64,000 nt of DNA from Prorocentrum cordatum (taxonomy: Eukaryota > Sar > Dinophyceae > Prorocentrales > Prorocentraceae), in assembly GCA_963575745.1 (NCBI GenBank), contig CAUYUJ010013858.1, positions 281,005-345,004 on the forward strand, given 5' to 3'. A model generated the notes under the pieces. The model did not search any database, was not told where the DNA came from, and was given only the letters and a program-made list of their open reading frames with translations. Below are positions 52,421 through 63,074 of this stretch, one piece after another; position 1 is the stretch's first letter, and every line of letters starts with the position of its first letter. Made by a program: the position numbers and the translations under genes.

Positions 52421-53029
52421 ACCGCGTGGTGTCTGTTGCCGTTCCGGGAGCTTGGGCGGAAGTGCCAGCGGTGGGCTGGGTCTGACTTTGCGTCCGAGGG
52501 CCCTCGTGTCCACCATCGTGCTGCTCCCCCCAGGCGCATCGCCCATGACATCGGCAAGTGCTGCCCCCCCAGGCGCATCGCCTTATGGCATCGGCACGCC
52601 CCCTCGCTCAGGCGCCACGTGCCCCGGGAGTGCAGCCCGTTCTGTTCTCTTGGGGATTCGCCTGCTCTGGTATAGTTTCGCCTTCAGGGGAACGCTACCA
52701 TCAGTGCTGCTCCCTCTACTCTCCCCCGCTGGCGATGCTGTCCACGCCAGCTGGCCCCCCCCCACTCAGAGGCCTGACGCCTTGCCGGCACGCAATGCGA
52801 GGCTCACAGTCGCTCGGTTCCCCCTTGCGCTGTGGGGTGGTCTGACTGGTGTTGACTTCGTTACGGAGTGGTTTAGCCTTCCGCAGCAGCACGGCTCGCG
52901 ACAGCTCAGCCTTCCTAGCTAGCTCGTCGTCCGGGCGTGTGGAGCCTGGCGCCCCACTGGCGACTCACTCCAATGGCCTCCCACTTGCTCCCACGCAGCA
53001 CGACGGACTTGACCATCCTTGCGGGCAAG
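52421..53029. other. No recognisable gene
   Basis: Two tandem units of CCCCCAGGCGCATCGCC..ATG.CATCGGCA at 52526 and 52567. Nothing else assigned. Confidence 0.4.
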
Positions 53030-53201
53030 ATTTATGTCCATATCCAGTGCGCCTTCAATTTTTTGGAAGGGGCGCCACAAGGCCGAGGTGCACTGGACAT
53101 GGATATAAATCGTGCCTCCAGGGGGGAAATTCATCCATATCCAGTGCGCCTCGGGCTTCTGGGGAAGGGAGCCCGAAATTCCATACTGCAGTGGATATGG
53201 A
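53030..53201. repeat. Two adjacent fold-back hairpins
   Basis: Hairpin 1: ATTTATGTCCATATCCAGTG (53030) pairs with GCACTGGACATGGATATAAAT ending at 53110. Hairpin 2: TCCATATCCAGTGCG (53134) pairs with GCAGTGGATATGGA ending at 53201, with an inner TCGGGCT / AGCCCGA stem. The left arms of both share TCCATATCCAGTGCGCCT, so the hairpins are duplicates of one unit. Confidence 0.85.
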
Positions 53202-53649
53202 CAAAAGTACTGCTCGCAATCCTGGTTCACGTTACTGCTGTGTGGGTCGTGCCTCCACTCAGATTGACGGGCTTGGTTACCCTGGTTCACGTCTCATACT
53301 GTGGCAGGCTCCGAATTCCATGACATTTTGTCTGTGCACGTGCTCGAGCTCACAGGATACCCCCGCCGTCAGCTCCCCTTCAGCTTCGCGGCTGCTTTGT
53401 GAGCGGGCCGGCCGGCCTGTGCCTGTTGTAGCTAATTAGCCTCGCTCGTGTCCCGGACTTTGCTTCGCGCCGCCTGACCTTTGTCTCGTGGCCGCGACCG
53501 AACAACTATCCCCACCAGCCCATTAAGAAACCCTGGCCGTCAGAGCTGACGGGAAAAGGGACGAAGAGGCACATCTAGGGTAACAGCGCGAGCAAAGGGG
53601 GTGGCCTTGGAAGCCCTCTTCGGGCCATCCCTGGGTGCCTCGCGGGGGC
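53202..53649. other. No recognisable gene
   Basis: Contains TATCCCCACCAGCCCATTA (53508), a landmark also seen at 33058 and, in reverse, inside the stem-loop copies. A GCTAATTAGC palindrome lies at 53431-53440. Confidence 0.4.
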
Positions 53650-53809
53650 GAGGGGAAGAGGAGGAGGAGGAGGAGGACGAGGACGAGGACGAGGACGAGG
53701 AGTACGAGGAGCACGAGGATGCGGATGAGGACGAGGATGAGAAGGACGAGGACTAGGATGAGGACCACGCGGACTAGGACTCATGGAACCATCTAGAGTT
53801 ATTCTTACG

Positions 53810-53856
<47 letters not shown>

Positions 53857-53860
53857 GCGT
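53650..53860. repeat. (GAGGAC)n and (CTG)n simple repeats
   Basis: 53655-53775 is GAGGAC/GAGGAT-rich; 53811-53857 is (CTG)15 followed by CGCGTG. ORFs over them are homopolymeric. Confidence 0.85.
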
Positions 53861-53869
53861 GCTCTCTGG

Positions 53870-54255
53870 GAGTTCAGGGGGCCCTCTTGGAACCCTCTTG
53901 AAACCCCTGGAAGGCTTCTTGGGATCATCTTGGAAGCCATCGTTTACAGGATGGGGGGTCCCCAACTATGCTCCCCCCTCAGGAGTCGGCAACCCGCTTC
54001 TTTGGGCTCTCTCTTGGAGCGCTTTGGGGGCCGTTTGGAGCATCTTGGGAGCCATCTTGAGCCAGCTTGGGCTATCTGAGCCATCTTGGAGGTCATCTTG
54101 GGCTCTCTGAGGCCGCTCGGGGGCCTCTTGGGAGCCTCTCGGGTGCCTCTCGGGGCCCTCTTGGGACCCTCTTGGAGCCCTCTTTGGGCTCTCTTGGGGC
54201 TCTCTAGGGTGCCCTGGAGCGCCTCTTGGGGTCATCTTCGAGGATATCGATCATG
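53870..54255 (+). repeat. TCTTGG-type minisatellite block
   Basis: GGGCCCTCTTGGAACCC and GGCCATCTTGG units. The internal segment AGGATATCGATCATGAGGGAG (54240) resembles ATTGGAGGCCATCGATCAAAC at 6333 in position and sequence. Confidence 0.75.
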
Positions 54256-54384
54256 AGGGAGGCTCCCGATCGAGGCCCCCCCCCTTGGCCCTTGGGGGCC
54301 ACGATCCTCGTGAGGGCTGTCAAACATTGGCCTTCGCAGGGGCCGAAAAAGAGCCCCCCAACGACCCGCGAACCCCCCCAAAAA

Positions 54385-54485
54385 GTCCAGGGGAGGGGGT
54401 AAGGGGAGGGGTAAACAAGGGGTTTTTGGAAGATTAAATAAATAATCTTGTTAGACCACCTACGCCCCGAGGGCTGGTGGGATTC
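54385..54485 (+). repeat. Dispersed stem-loop motif, copy 3
   Basis: GGGGAGGGGTAAACAAGGGG is followed by an AT-rich run and the hairpin CCACC...GCCCCGAGGGC...GGTGG at 54456-54480, then GGATTCTCGG, which runs directly into the 53-bp minisatellite. Confidence 0.65.
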
Positions 54486-54486
54486 T

Positions 54487-54760
54487 CGGCCGCCGAGGGC
54501 GCAACCCATTGCGAAACCCATAGGAGAGGGTTTTATTCTCGTCCGCCGAGGGCGCAACCTATGGCGCAACCGCTAGGAGACGGCTTTATTCTCGGCGGCC
54601 AAAGGCGCAACCTATGGCGCAACCGATAGGAGACGGATTTATTGTCTGGCGCCGAGGGCGCAACCTATGGCGCAAGCGGTAGGAGACGGTTTTATGTTCG
54701 GCCGCCGAGGGCGCAACCCATGGCGCCAGCGATAGAAGACGGTTTTATTGCCTGCCGCCG
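54487..54760 (+). repeat. 53-bp minisatellite, five copies
   Basis: GGCGCAAC starts at 54498, 54551, 54604, 54657 and 54710: five units of exactly 53 bp. Consensus includes GGCGCAACCTATGGCGCAAC, CGATAGGAGACGG and TTTTATTCTCGGCCGCCGA. The same unit occurs twice at 41391-41489. Confidence 0.95.
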
Positions 54761-55729
54761 ACCCCAGAGATAAATGATGGGGGCCACGAAACGTACCGCG
54801 CAGGCAAACCTCTCGCGACATGTGGTATTTTCCATCATCTTGCAATTGCACTATTGCAGGTTCAGCGCTGAATTGTACTTGCGGTTGGATTCACTGGTGG
54901 CTAATTTGTTCGAATCTCGGCGGACTTGGCCGATCTCTCAACTATCTGTGCGAATTGGACCCAGGACAAAAGTCACGCGCTCCGCATTTATCTCGCGTCC
55001 GCGTCGCGTCGACAGACCTCGAGCACGTGCGTTTCATTCCGCAATCCTGCAGCTTCAGGATGTCTATTTCTCGCCTCGCCACGGTCAGCGAGGCGCCCTG
55101 CGCCTCTTTGCGTTTCGACAGGCTCGGGTTCCCCGCTTCGAGCGCGACCCGCCTGTACTTCGCCACGGCGGTGATCCCGCAAAAACTTCGACTCTCTTCT
55201 CGGCTGCGATCTCAATCTCTTGACGCTACGTCCGCGGCGCCTTGCATACGCCTAGTTTGCGCATGCGCGCGCGAGATAGCTGGAGCGCCCAGTCGCGTTC
55301 GAGCGACCCGCGTGGTCGACCCCGCAAAGTATGCCAGAATGGCAATGTCACACGCCGGGCAAAGCCTAAAAGGGCTTTCGTCTGCCCTATCCTCCCTCCG
55401 CCCTTTTCTTTATTTTTTTCTCTCATCGACGTCAGGGCCCCCGGCCCCCTCATGACGCACTCCGCTGGCCTGGGTGGTCCACTCAGGCCACGGGGGGGAG
55501 ATGAGGGGGGGGCAGGGTCTTCTTTGCCCGAACAGCTTGTACCTCGTCGCCAGCGGGGAAGGGGAAGGGCCCCGTTCCCTCGGATGGGCCCCCCCCATCT
55601 CCAGAAGCTCTTGACCCCATCCGGCGCCCTGCTCCGTCCTTTCCCTCCTCCCCCCCTCGCATCCCATTGCCTTCGGCATGTCCGCCATTGGCCGCTCTGC
55701 AGAACACATAGTGTCGATCTCAGGTTTCG
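54761..55729. other. No recognisable gene
   Basis: Frames open on both strands over 54820-55455; the minus frame 54942-55166 and plus frame 54820-55455 are both non-repetitive. No motif allows a choice. Confidence 0.35.
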
Positions 55730-55939
55730 ATGCACATCGGCCCAGTGGGATCTGGCGAGTCTTGCATCAATCGTCCATTCTACGATGCCGAGGGCGCAAC
55801 CTGTGGCGTTGTGGTCCTAAACGAAGACGGCGAGGAGGAGCTAGAGCAGGAGGAAGGCGAGGAATACGAGGAGGAAGAGGACAATGAGGAGGACGACGGC
55901 GATCAGGATGAGGAGGAGGACGGGGGGGAATACGAATAG
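55730..55939 (+). CDS. Possible small acidic ORF
   Basis: 69 codons from an ATG: HIGPVGSGESCINRPFYDAE, then GATCGVVVLNEDGEEE, followed by an almost pure Glu/Asp/Gly tail. The first half looks like protein; the second is a (GAGGA)n tract. Could be an exon whose end lies in the repeat. No family recognised. Confidence 0.2.
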   Translation: MHIGPVGSGESCINRPFYDAEGATCGVVVLNEDGEEELEQEEGEEYEEEEDNEEDDGDQDEEEDGGEYE

Positions 55940-56334
55940 TACGAGGACGAAATGTGGGCATTCGAATGCGTGCGGGGCTACGCCGGATTTATGCTCGCAG
56001 TTTGGACTGGCGGCGGGGCCCAAGCGGCGAGCTGTCTTGTGATTCGTGTTGTTGAGGCCACCTGGGGTGGCTCCGCTCTTGGCCGCAACGCGCTGCAGGA
56101 GGCCAAGAGGCCGCAACGCGCTCCGCTCTTGGCCGCAACGCCGCAAGGCGACTTCTGGCTCATTTGCAGAGTCCGCTCGTCAGGCTGTGCAGTTCCTGGG
56201 CCAGCTGCCCGCGGCAAGCCCCGCCATCGTGCCAGCCCAGTTTCCTGGGTGGCGATTGTTCGATGTTCGAGGGGGCACGGGGGGTCGTCACGGGCAACAC
56301 TTCGTGCCTCCAGGCTTGCGAAACCAGTGGTGTG
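55940..56334. other. No recognisable gene
   Basis: CGCTCTTGGCCGCAACGC occurs twice (56077 and 56128). Nothing else seen. Confidence 0.4.
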
Positions 56335-56750
56335 GATGATGATGAGCATGAGACCTATGAGGATTATGGGGGTTTGGGTGATGATGGTGATGATGAGGAT
56401 GAGGATGAGGATGAGGATGAGGATGAAGGGGGTTGTGGTAATGGTGATGCTTATGATGATTACGCCGACGATGTCGACGATGACGGTGATGACGATGACA
56501 ATTATGCTGATCATGTTGATAGTAGTGATGATGATGATGCTGATGATGGTGATGATGATGATGGTGATGATGATGTTGATGATGATGGGGATGAGGACGG
56601 CGATGGCGATGGCGATGTCAGTGATGATGATGCCGAGGATGGTGTTGATGCTGATGGTGGTGATGGTGGTGATAGTGTTGGTGGTGATGATGATGACGAT
56701 TTATGGCGATGATGTGAATGGCCATGATGGTGATGGTGATTAGTGTGATT
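56335..56750 (+). repeat. (GAT)n-rich low-complexity tract
   Basis: About 400 bp of GATGAT/GGTGAT triplets. All frames are open and homopolymeric (Asp, Met or Ile-rich). Confidence 0.85.
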
Positions 56751-56759
56751 GATATCACG

Positions 56760-57300
56760 TTAGTTTGAACCGTCTTTGGGCTGTCTTGGCCTCCTGTGAG
56801 GCAATATTGGAGGTTCCTTGGGGCCCTTTTGGGCTGTCTTGGGCCCCCCTTTACGCCGCTTTGGGGCTCTCGTGGGCCGTCCCTGGGCCATCCTGGCCGT
56901 ATTATGTGTGCTTGGGGGCCGTCGTGGGGTTGTCTTGGCGCTGCTGTGGGTCGTCGAAGGGTCTTCTAAGGCCGTTTTGGGCCCCACATGAGGTCCTCCT
57001 GGGCCGTCTTAGTGCCGTCGTGGATGCCTCTTGGGCCATCGGGGGGTCATCTTGGGCCGCCTTCGGCTGACAGCAGCCCGAACAGGCGAGAATGCGATCA
57101 TCATTCATACACCCCGTGGAACTCATTGATGTGTGTTTCTTCGGACCTTGCTGGAGGTCTTCGTGTGGCCATTGTGGGCCCTATTGGAGGCATCTTCGGC
57201 CGTCTTGAATAAAGATCCGGCAGCCTTGGGACAGTCTTGGGCCGTCTTCGATGCATCGTGGGCCATTTTGGTATTTTTGGTATCTTGCATGGGCCGCCGT
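56760..57300 (+). repeat. TCTTGG-type minisatellite block
   Basis: GGGCTGTCTTGGGCC, GGGCCGTCTTGG and GGGCCATTTTGG units. Same family as 6.2 kb, in plus orientation. Confidence 0.75.
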
Positions 57301-57373
57301 GGAAGCTCGGTACGCATATCCATCGTGTTTGACAAGCGTGGGAGGCCTCGAGCGCTTGGGAGCAGAGGCTGGG

Positions 57374-57755
57374 AATGCGGGAAGTGCACCATCCTCTAAC
57401 AGATGCGCGTGGGATGAGTGGCCTAGGAGTTAGCAGCCATGCTGGAGTGCAATCTTCTCGAGGGGGCACGCGTGGAATGATGGTTCAGACAGTCTCTGCC
57501 ACGCGGGAAGTGCATCATCCTCGAGCGGGCACGCGTGGAATGGGGGTTCAGACAAGCTACCGTGCGGGAAGTGCACCATCCTCGAGCGGGCACGCGTGGA
57601 ATGGGGGCTCAGACATTAGCTGCCATGCGGGAAGTGCACCGTCCTCGAGCGGGCACCCGTGGAATGGGGAACTATGAACTTGCTGCCATGCTGGAAGTGC
57701 GACTTTCTCGAGCGGGCACGGGGGGAGTGGCCTCGGTGATGAGGGGGGGGTGAAC
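57374..57755 (+). repeat. 63-bp minisatellite, six copies
   Basis: GGAAGTGCA starts at 57381, 57444 (variant), 57507, 57568, 57631 and 57694, spacings 63, 63, 63 or 61. Each unit contains CCTCGAGCGGGCACGCGTGG and a TTCAGACA or related spacer. 63 bp is 21 codons, so one frame gives a peptide repeat (REVHHPRAGTRGMG). The 61-bp unit breaks that frame, which argues against coding. Confidence 0.85.
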
Positions 57756-59334
57756 GGAGCAGTCCGCGGGTAGAGGGAGAGAAGGCCCCTTGTTCGAACC
57801 CCAAAAAACCCGTACCTTACAGCCTTTTGCAGTCTTCCACGGCTCAACGTGCCAGGAGGCACGGTGGCGGATAGGGGCACGAATTCTTTCCCGGAGTTGC
57901 TCGAGAGTGCTTCTGTGGCGAAGGGTCAGTGATCGATCAGGACGGGTAAGTTGGCCCCCGTCTTGACGAGCGTGGTGCGGGGGCGCATGCTTGTGCACCA
58001 GCTTGCTCACGTGAGATTCTAAAGCCAGCCATTCGAGCAACAAGAAGTAGAAATGTACATTGTCGCGTGTCCGAGGGGATTTCTTGGCCAGTTCTGAACC
58101 CCCTTTCCCACACCATAGTGGCACCTCTAGCGCCACGCCCTGCGCGCTCCACGCGTCTGGGAAGTGTGCGGGCTGGAGGGTCAGCGTCGACCTAACATAT
58201 TCGTGGACCTCTGACAGTTTAGGCTTATGCTATGTTCTGTAATTCCATTAGCGCAGGTTGAAGCGTACACTGGTTTCCTAAGGTGTTCATTATGTCGGGC
58301 TTGTACGTTGCCATCTGGTCCATGAATAGCGGGGGGGGGGGGAGATAAAGAATTGCGGTGGAGCGCTCCTGAGAAGCGTCGTGGGGCGTCTCAGCCCTAG
58401 AGCCGCAGGGGTGAGCGCTTGGACACGAGAGCCCCGCCGAGGTTCGAGGAGATCACCGTCTTCTCGTGGCCTTTGCAGCTCACTTTCCGTGGGAGACGGG
58501 GGGCGGGGGGTGGGCAGCGCACATAGCATGCGGAGGAGGAGGAGGAGGTGAGGCATCAGCAGCAGCAGGAGCGGCACTGGCAGCGCTAGGAGCAGGCGCG
58601 GCAATATGACGAGAGTGGTGGCAGGACTCACCGAGCGCGTTCCACTGCTCGCAGAGTGCCTACTGGCAAACGTCAGACAGACCCATGTCTTCCTCTCTAT
58701 AGCACGGACGGTAAATCCCCCGTGGCGGATCCAGGCCATTTGCGAGTAGTCACTCTGCGAGTAGTGTGACGCGCGCCGTGACTAATGATCGTCGCAACGA
58801 CAACGATGGTCACGGCACGATGCGATACGATTCCAAGGAGTCCGCATGCCAGGGAGCTTGCTGGCTTTGATCTGCTGATTTCGCTCTGAGCCGAGATACG
58901 GGCATAGAACGCTGTGCGTGCAGGGGGGGAGGGAGCGCAGCTCTGCGCAGAGGTGGGGCAGGGTTGCTGCTTTGCGTCTGCCGCCGAGGCGTGGGGTCCG
59001 ACATCGGATCGGACTCTGTTGGGGTGGAGCGTGACTGCCTCCGCGGAAACGCGGCGCACTCTGGCAGCGCCCCCTCCCCGGTGTGCGGCGGTCGGGCCGG
59101 TCGTGCACAGCGAGATCGCACTTACGCTGAGAGTGTGGCTGTCAGGATGCATCTCTTAGGAGGTGGTGACATTCAGCTTCGGCGCTGGTATATTCCGTTG
59201 TCGAAGACCCGCCTACCCTTAGATCGGGTGTATGAAGACCTCTCGCTCCCCCAGGAATCTCCCAGAATTCTCCCAGAATTCTCCCCCATAATCTCCGGCA
59301 GCAGTGGCGGGGGCCCCCCATGAGCTTCCTATCT
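57756..59334. other. No recognisable gene
   Basis: Frames on minus at 57672-58136, 58290-58739 and 58697-59152 overlap one another without motifs. GGAATTCTCCCAGAATTCTC-like short tandem copies lie at 59254-59285. Confidence 0.35.
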
Positions 59335-59520
59335 GCGCTAAATAGCAACCCATCGCTAATTAGCGCAGATACGTATATGAATATCTACTAATTAGCGCTG
59401 TCAATCCTAATTTGCGAGTAGCCAGCTCTAAAATTAACGGGTGCAAGCTAATTAGCAAGTGTACGCATTAATCATAGTTTGTTGAATTAACGAGTAGTAC
59501 GCGTTAATTAGCGCGCGTGG
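59335..59520. repeat. AT-rich patch with CTAATTAGC palindromes
   Basis: CGCTAATTAGCG (59353-59364, a perfect 12-bp palindrome), CTAATTAGCGCTG (about 59387), GCTAATTAGCAAG (about 59448) and GTTAATTAGCGCG (about 59503), within a stretch far richer in AT than its surroundings. One more GCTAATTAGC occurs at 53431. It lies just downstream of the minus-strand gene remnant. Confidence 0.7.
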
Positions 59521-59811
59521 TTTAGTGCGGACGACATCGCTTTCGACCACTGGCGCGTTTTTTTCCGCCGTTATAACCATGAGGGCGGTGCCGAAGCCCG
59601 TGATGTTGATCCATGCTCATAAATCTAATTCCCACCAAGGCACACATGCAAGAAGACAGGGCCAGCAGAGAGAGAGAGAGAGAGGAAACGAGGACATATA
59701 AATAAACAACAGGACAACCATGAGAGAGGCAGAGAGCTAGGGAGGATAATTCGCAACCGCCTTCACAGGCGTTTTTTCCTCGCAGCAGCGCTATCGCACG
59801 CGAACCAAAGG

Positions 59812-60875
59812 CTACATGCGGAACCTGCCCATAACATTGGCAGAGACGGCCTTTGTGGTCATCGGGGCGCCACGCCTCCGTGAGATCCTGCTGACGGTCC
59901 CATTCAAAATCCTCGTCGCGGTAAGTCCAAATAGCTTTCGGGTCACATTCCTGGGTGAGGTGCACGAAAAGATGGAGTTTGGGCTTGCACCTGAAGAATA
60001 CAGGTTGCCGCTGTGCGAGTGCGTCGTACAGGAGCACGAAGCGTTTGTTTGCCGTTCGTCGTCATGGTGTCCCTCCTGAAAATAACAATTGTCCGCAAGG
60101 CCTCGTAACAATTATGGAGGTGGTTCGTCGCTGCGAGAATTGTTTGCTCCAGTTCGCTGCCACCGCTGAACAGTCTGTTGCATTCCTCCCGCACCCAACC
60201 CTCCAGAGCCCTGCGCACGCCCGCCATGGCCTTTAATTTCGGGGCGTTCCTGCGGCTTGCCTTTTTTGAGCATCAAGAGCGTCAGCTAGCGGAGCCTGTC
60301 GTCCGTCTTGGTCCTGTCGTCATAGGCTTGGATTGACGACCTCATCTTGTCGAGGCGTTCGGTCCGATTCCCGCCGCCATAATAGTATTTACTGCCACTT
60401 AGAAGGAACCACATCACTGATCCGAACCAATCCAAAGCAACGCCCTGGTCCACACAATGCAACCAATCCACTCGAAACAAGGGAAGGTCATCCACGCAGG
60501 GTGCCGACAACAACGGCGACGGCACGCATCCGTTGCGCATGTTCCGAAGGATAAGTTCAAATTTGGGCAGCTGCGTCCTCCGCCATGGCGAGTCCTCCCG
60601 CGCGTCGCCAGCCTGCAGGGGAAACAAATGCACGTAATCCGCCGCCTTCCGTGGCGCCCCGCCCACCAACCCGTTCCCCTGCCCCGAGGGGCAGAAACGG
60701 GCTGGGAGGGCGCGGACGGAGGAAAGAAGGAACTTCGCGGCCAAACCGTGGGACGCGGCGCCTGATCGGGCGCACGCGCGCACCGCCAGCAACAGCCGCC
60801 CGCCTCGTTCCAAGCAGGGATCCCGAACGTGCATGTCACCCCAAAGCGGCGTGAAAAAGAAAGAGGCTTGAGCAC
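59812..60875 (-). pseudogene. Frameshifted copy of the WTYRDEDF dinoflagellate family
   Basis: Read on minus, parts of one protein appear in order: FGIPAWNEAGGCCWRC (about 60790), DSPWRRTQLPKFELIL, FRVDWLHCVDQGVALDW (60440-60475), NRTERLDKMRSSIQ..DDRL, LTLLMLKK, NAPKLKAMAG..RALEGWV, LHNCYEALR (60100), KRFVLLYDAL, RCKPKLHLFVHL (59955-59990), WTYRDEDF (59902-59930), NGTVSRISRRRGAP and VMGRFRM then stop at 59812. They are spread over three frames: a TAG after DDRLR, a one-base slip at the A6 run 60262-60267, and shifts near 60030 and after DEDF. I know this as a multicopy dinoflagellate family of unknown function. The spaced D-x-x-H and K-x-H-x-x-x-H motifs faintly recall DDE transposases; this is inference only. 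Broken gene. Confidence 0.7.
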
Positions 60876-60994
60876 GGACGGCTACGGATCAGAAGAACCA
60901 GCGAGCGACAGCTGGGCTGCCCGTCCCTTCTGGTCTTGTCGAAACGGCCAGCGCCGCGCGTCCCGCCACTCTGCCTGCCCCAATGTCACGCTAT

Positions 60995-61200
60995 GCCTTC
61001 CCCATCGTCTCCCCGTCCTCCTCCACCCCCGCTTCTCCTCCTCCTCCTCCTCCTCTTCCTCCTCCTGCTCCACTGCGTTCTCTTCCTCCTCCTCCTCCTC
61101 CTCTTCCTACCTCCTCCTCCTCCCCCTCTTCCTCCGTCCTTCCTCCTCCTCCTCCCCCTCCTCCTCCCCCTCCTCGTCCTCCTCCTTCTCCTCGGGCATC
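60995..61200. repeat. (CCT)n tract in a probable intron
   Basis: About 200 bp of CCT/TTCCTCC triplets. On minus it would follow ALKKITDARGE of the gene below and gives only Gly/Glu/Arg, so an intron probably begins near its edge. Confidence 0.75.
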
Positions 61201-62324
61201 GGTGATCTTTTTGAGGGCGGAAACCGAGCTCAACCTGTTTTGCCTCTCGTCGGTGCTGGTCATGGTCTTCGTCGTGTTCCTGCAGTAGTGCTGCGACAGT
61301 AACGGCTCCGTTTCGTCGATGACACAGCGTGTTCTCGCCATCTGAGGGCCCAGGCCAAGAGCGATTGAAATTTGGTCTACCAAGCGAATGCGCGCGTCGC
61401 TGGCACGCTGCTGTTGCGCCTGATCCATGGTGAAGACGTTCGCGTGGATGCCGTTGAACTCCAGGATATTCGCCCTGGGCAGCGCTCAGAATCATGGCGC
61501 GCCGACAGCAGGCGCCCCAAAATGTTTGATTCATGCCGGAGGGGGGCGGTTTGCTTGCCCCCTTTCTTTTGCTTTTTGATAGCAAAGTGAACACATGCAA
61601 TCCATCGCGACATAACCTCTCCATGCATTCTAGCGTAGGTCGGGGGGGGGGGCGCGAGGGCGAGACTGAAGGATGAAAAGGGCAGCGGCGGGAAGGCGGA
61701 GGATACGGCGCGACGATGGAGAGGGCGGGGGGGAAGGGGGGGCGCCGCGATTGGACATCGTCGGCTGGAGAGCCTGGTGAACATGCCCTCCTGGTGGGAA
61801 TGCGTCTCGCTCTCCTTCTTCTCGTGTGACTTAGTGCAGGAATGAACCCATTTCAAATTCTTGAAACCACCATGATTCTCCACATCAGCGATGAAACTTT
61901 GTCTGTCGCTGCTCCCGCCAGGCATTCCCAACCATAAGTCTAAGGCCTTCTGAGCGTTGGCGCGGGACTCTGCGGAGGCACCCTCCCTGTGGTTCGTGGC
62001 ATGGTAACTGAGCGAGTTCTCGAAGCTCTTCACCGCTCTGGGATCAGCTGTCGCAGCCTCCCGATCGGTCTCTGCGGGCGCCTGTTCCTGGTGGTCAGAT
62101 GGCTTCTTCTCTTGTTTGGCCAGGAGCAGCTGGAATGTGTTGGCCGCCCCCTTCTCTGACTTCGGAGCCAATGATGGGGGCGGCGCTGGCGGCGAAGATT
62201 CTGTTGCCGTGGGATGCGCAGGCGCTGCTTCAACTGGAGCCGCGGCGGGCCTCTTGAACGCTGGAGGGCGCGCGTCCTCGTCGGGGCCCTCAGGCGTCGC
62301 AGTTGCTGGCCTCTTGGCCGCCAT
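61190..62324 (-). CDS. Lys/Pro/Ala-rich protein, two exons with GC-AG intron
   Basis: Exon 1 runs from ATG 62324 to 61774: an Ala/Pro/Lys-rich N-terminus (KRPATATPEGPDEDARPP, residues 4-21), then a conserved-looking part SYHATNHREGASAESR, ALDLWLGMPGGSSDRQSFI, KNLKWVHSC and SHQEGMFT. The frame then decays. Joining 61774 to 61474 across a 299-nt intron (AG|GC ... CAG|G on minus) keeps phase and gives GMFTR-ANILEFNGIH, continuing with MDQAQQQRASDARI and LVDQISIALGLGP to about 61190, where a (CCT)n tract starts. A WVHS..K....EGNLTR / ILxLNG arrangement is familiar from a dinoflagellate multicopy family of unknown function. GC donors with AG repeated at both borders are typical of dinoflagellate introns. 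The 3' end is not located; more exons are likely. Confidence 0.65.
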
Positions 62325-63074
62325 ATCTGCAATTCCGGCGCGGATTGATGCTGCGCGGGCGGGGATGCTTGCAAGAAGAACGATTGCGTAGAGGCAGAGC
62401 GAACATCACGTCATCGCTTGAGCCAGCAAACAGCTACAGACAAGTCGGATCGCTCAGAAAACGATTGCGGATGCCAACGTCGCGACCAAGCGGAACGACG
62501 CGCTGACTGACCACAACAGATTGCTTATTGCGCGCGCCGTAAACCGTTGAGGAGGCGGATGGAGAAGGAAGCAGCCAGCCATTTCAACCACCAAGTTCAC
62601 GAAACTCCGAGTGACGAAGACGATCAGACCGAGGTTATCAAGTATAAGCCGAATGAACCACCACCACCATACCATACCACGCCATACAGAAAATCATACA
62701 ATATTACATGTTGCTAATAAACTCAATGGTGCACGTGCACACACCACCACGCATGGTAAACTATTCTACCCGTAGTATGTGTACTTCTTGTTTTGTGATG
62801 TAAATTTTTTACGTTTGCAGCGTTTTTCTTGCATGTTGGGCCCTCTCATGGCGGCGCACAGGGCATCGCGCTTGCTGACAGAGCAGAAAAACGACCCAAT
62901 TGGACAGAGAAGGGTCGTATTCCATAGCGGCAAGCGCCGTCTAGAAGCCATACTCGCTTGTAGCATGAGCGACGGAAAACGCAACGTGCAATTTAGATTC
63001 CGAAGCTGCCCAGAATTTAACGCGCTGTTTTTTCATGGAAACCATGCGTTTTCAACCATGCGAAGCATTTACCG
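62325..63074. other. Intergenic, AT-richer than average
   Basis: Lies between two minus-strand genes. 62655-62775 has (ACC)n/ACCATACC repeats and the palindrome TGCACGTGCA (62732-62741). I see no gene; any promoter or trans-splice acceptor for the gene starting at 62324 would lie here. No dinoflagellate TTTT-box is distinguishable. Confidence 0.5.
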
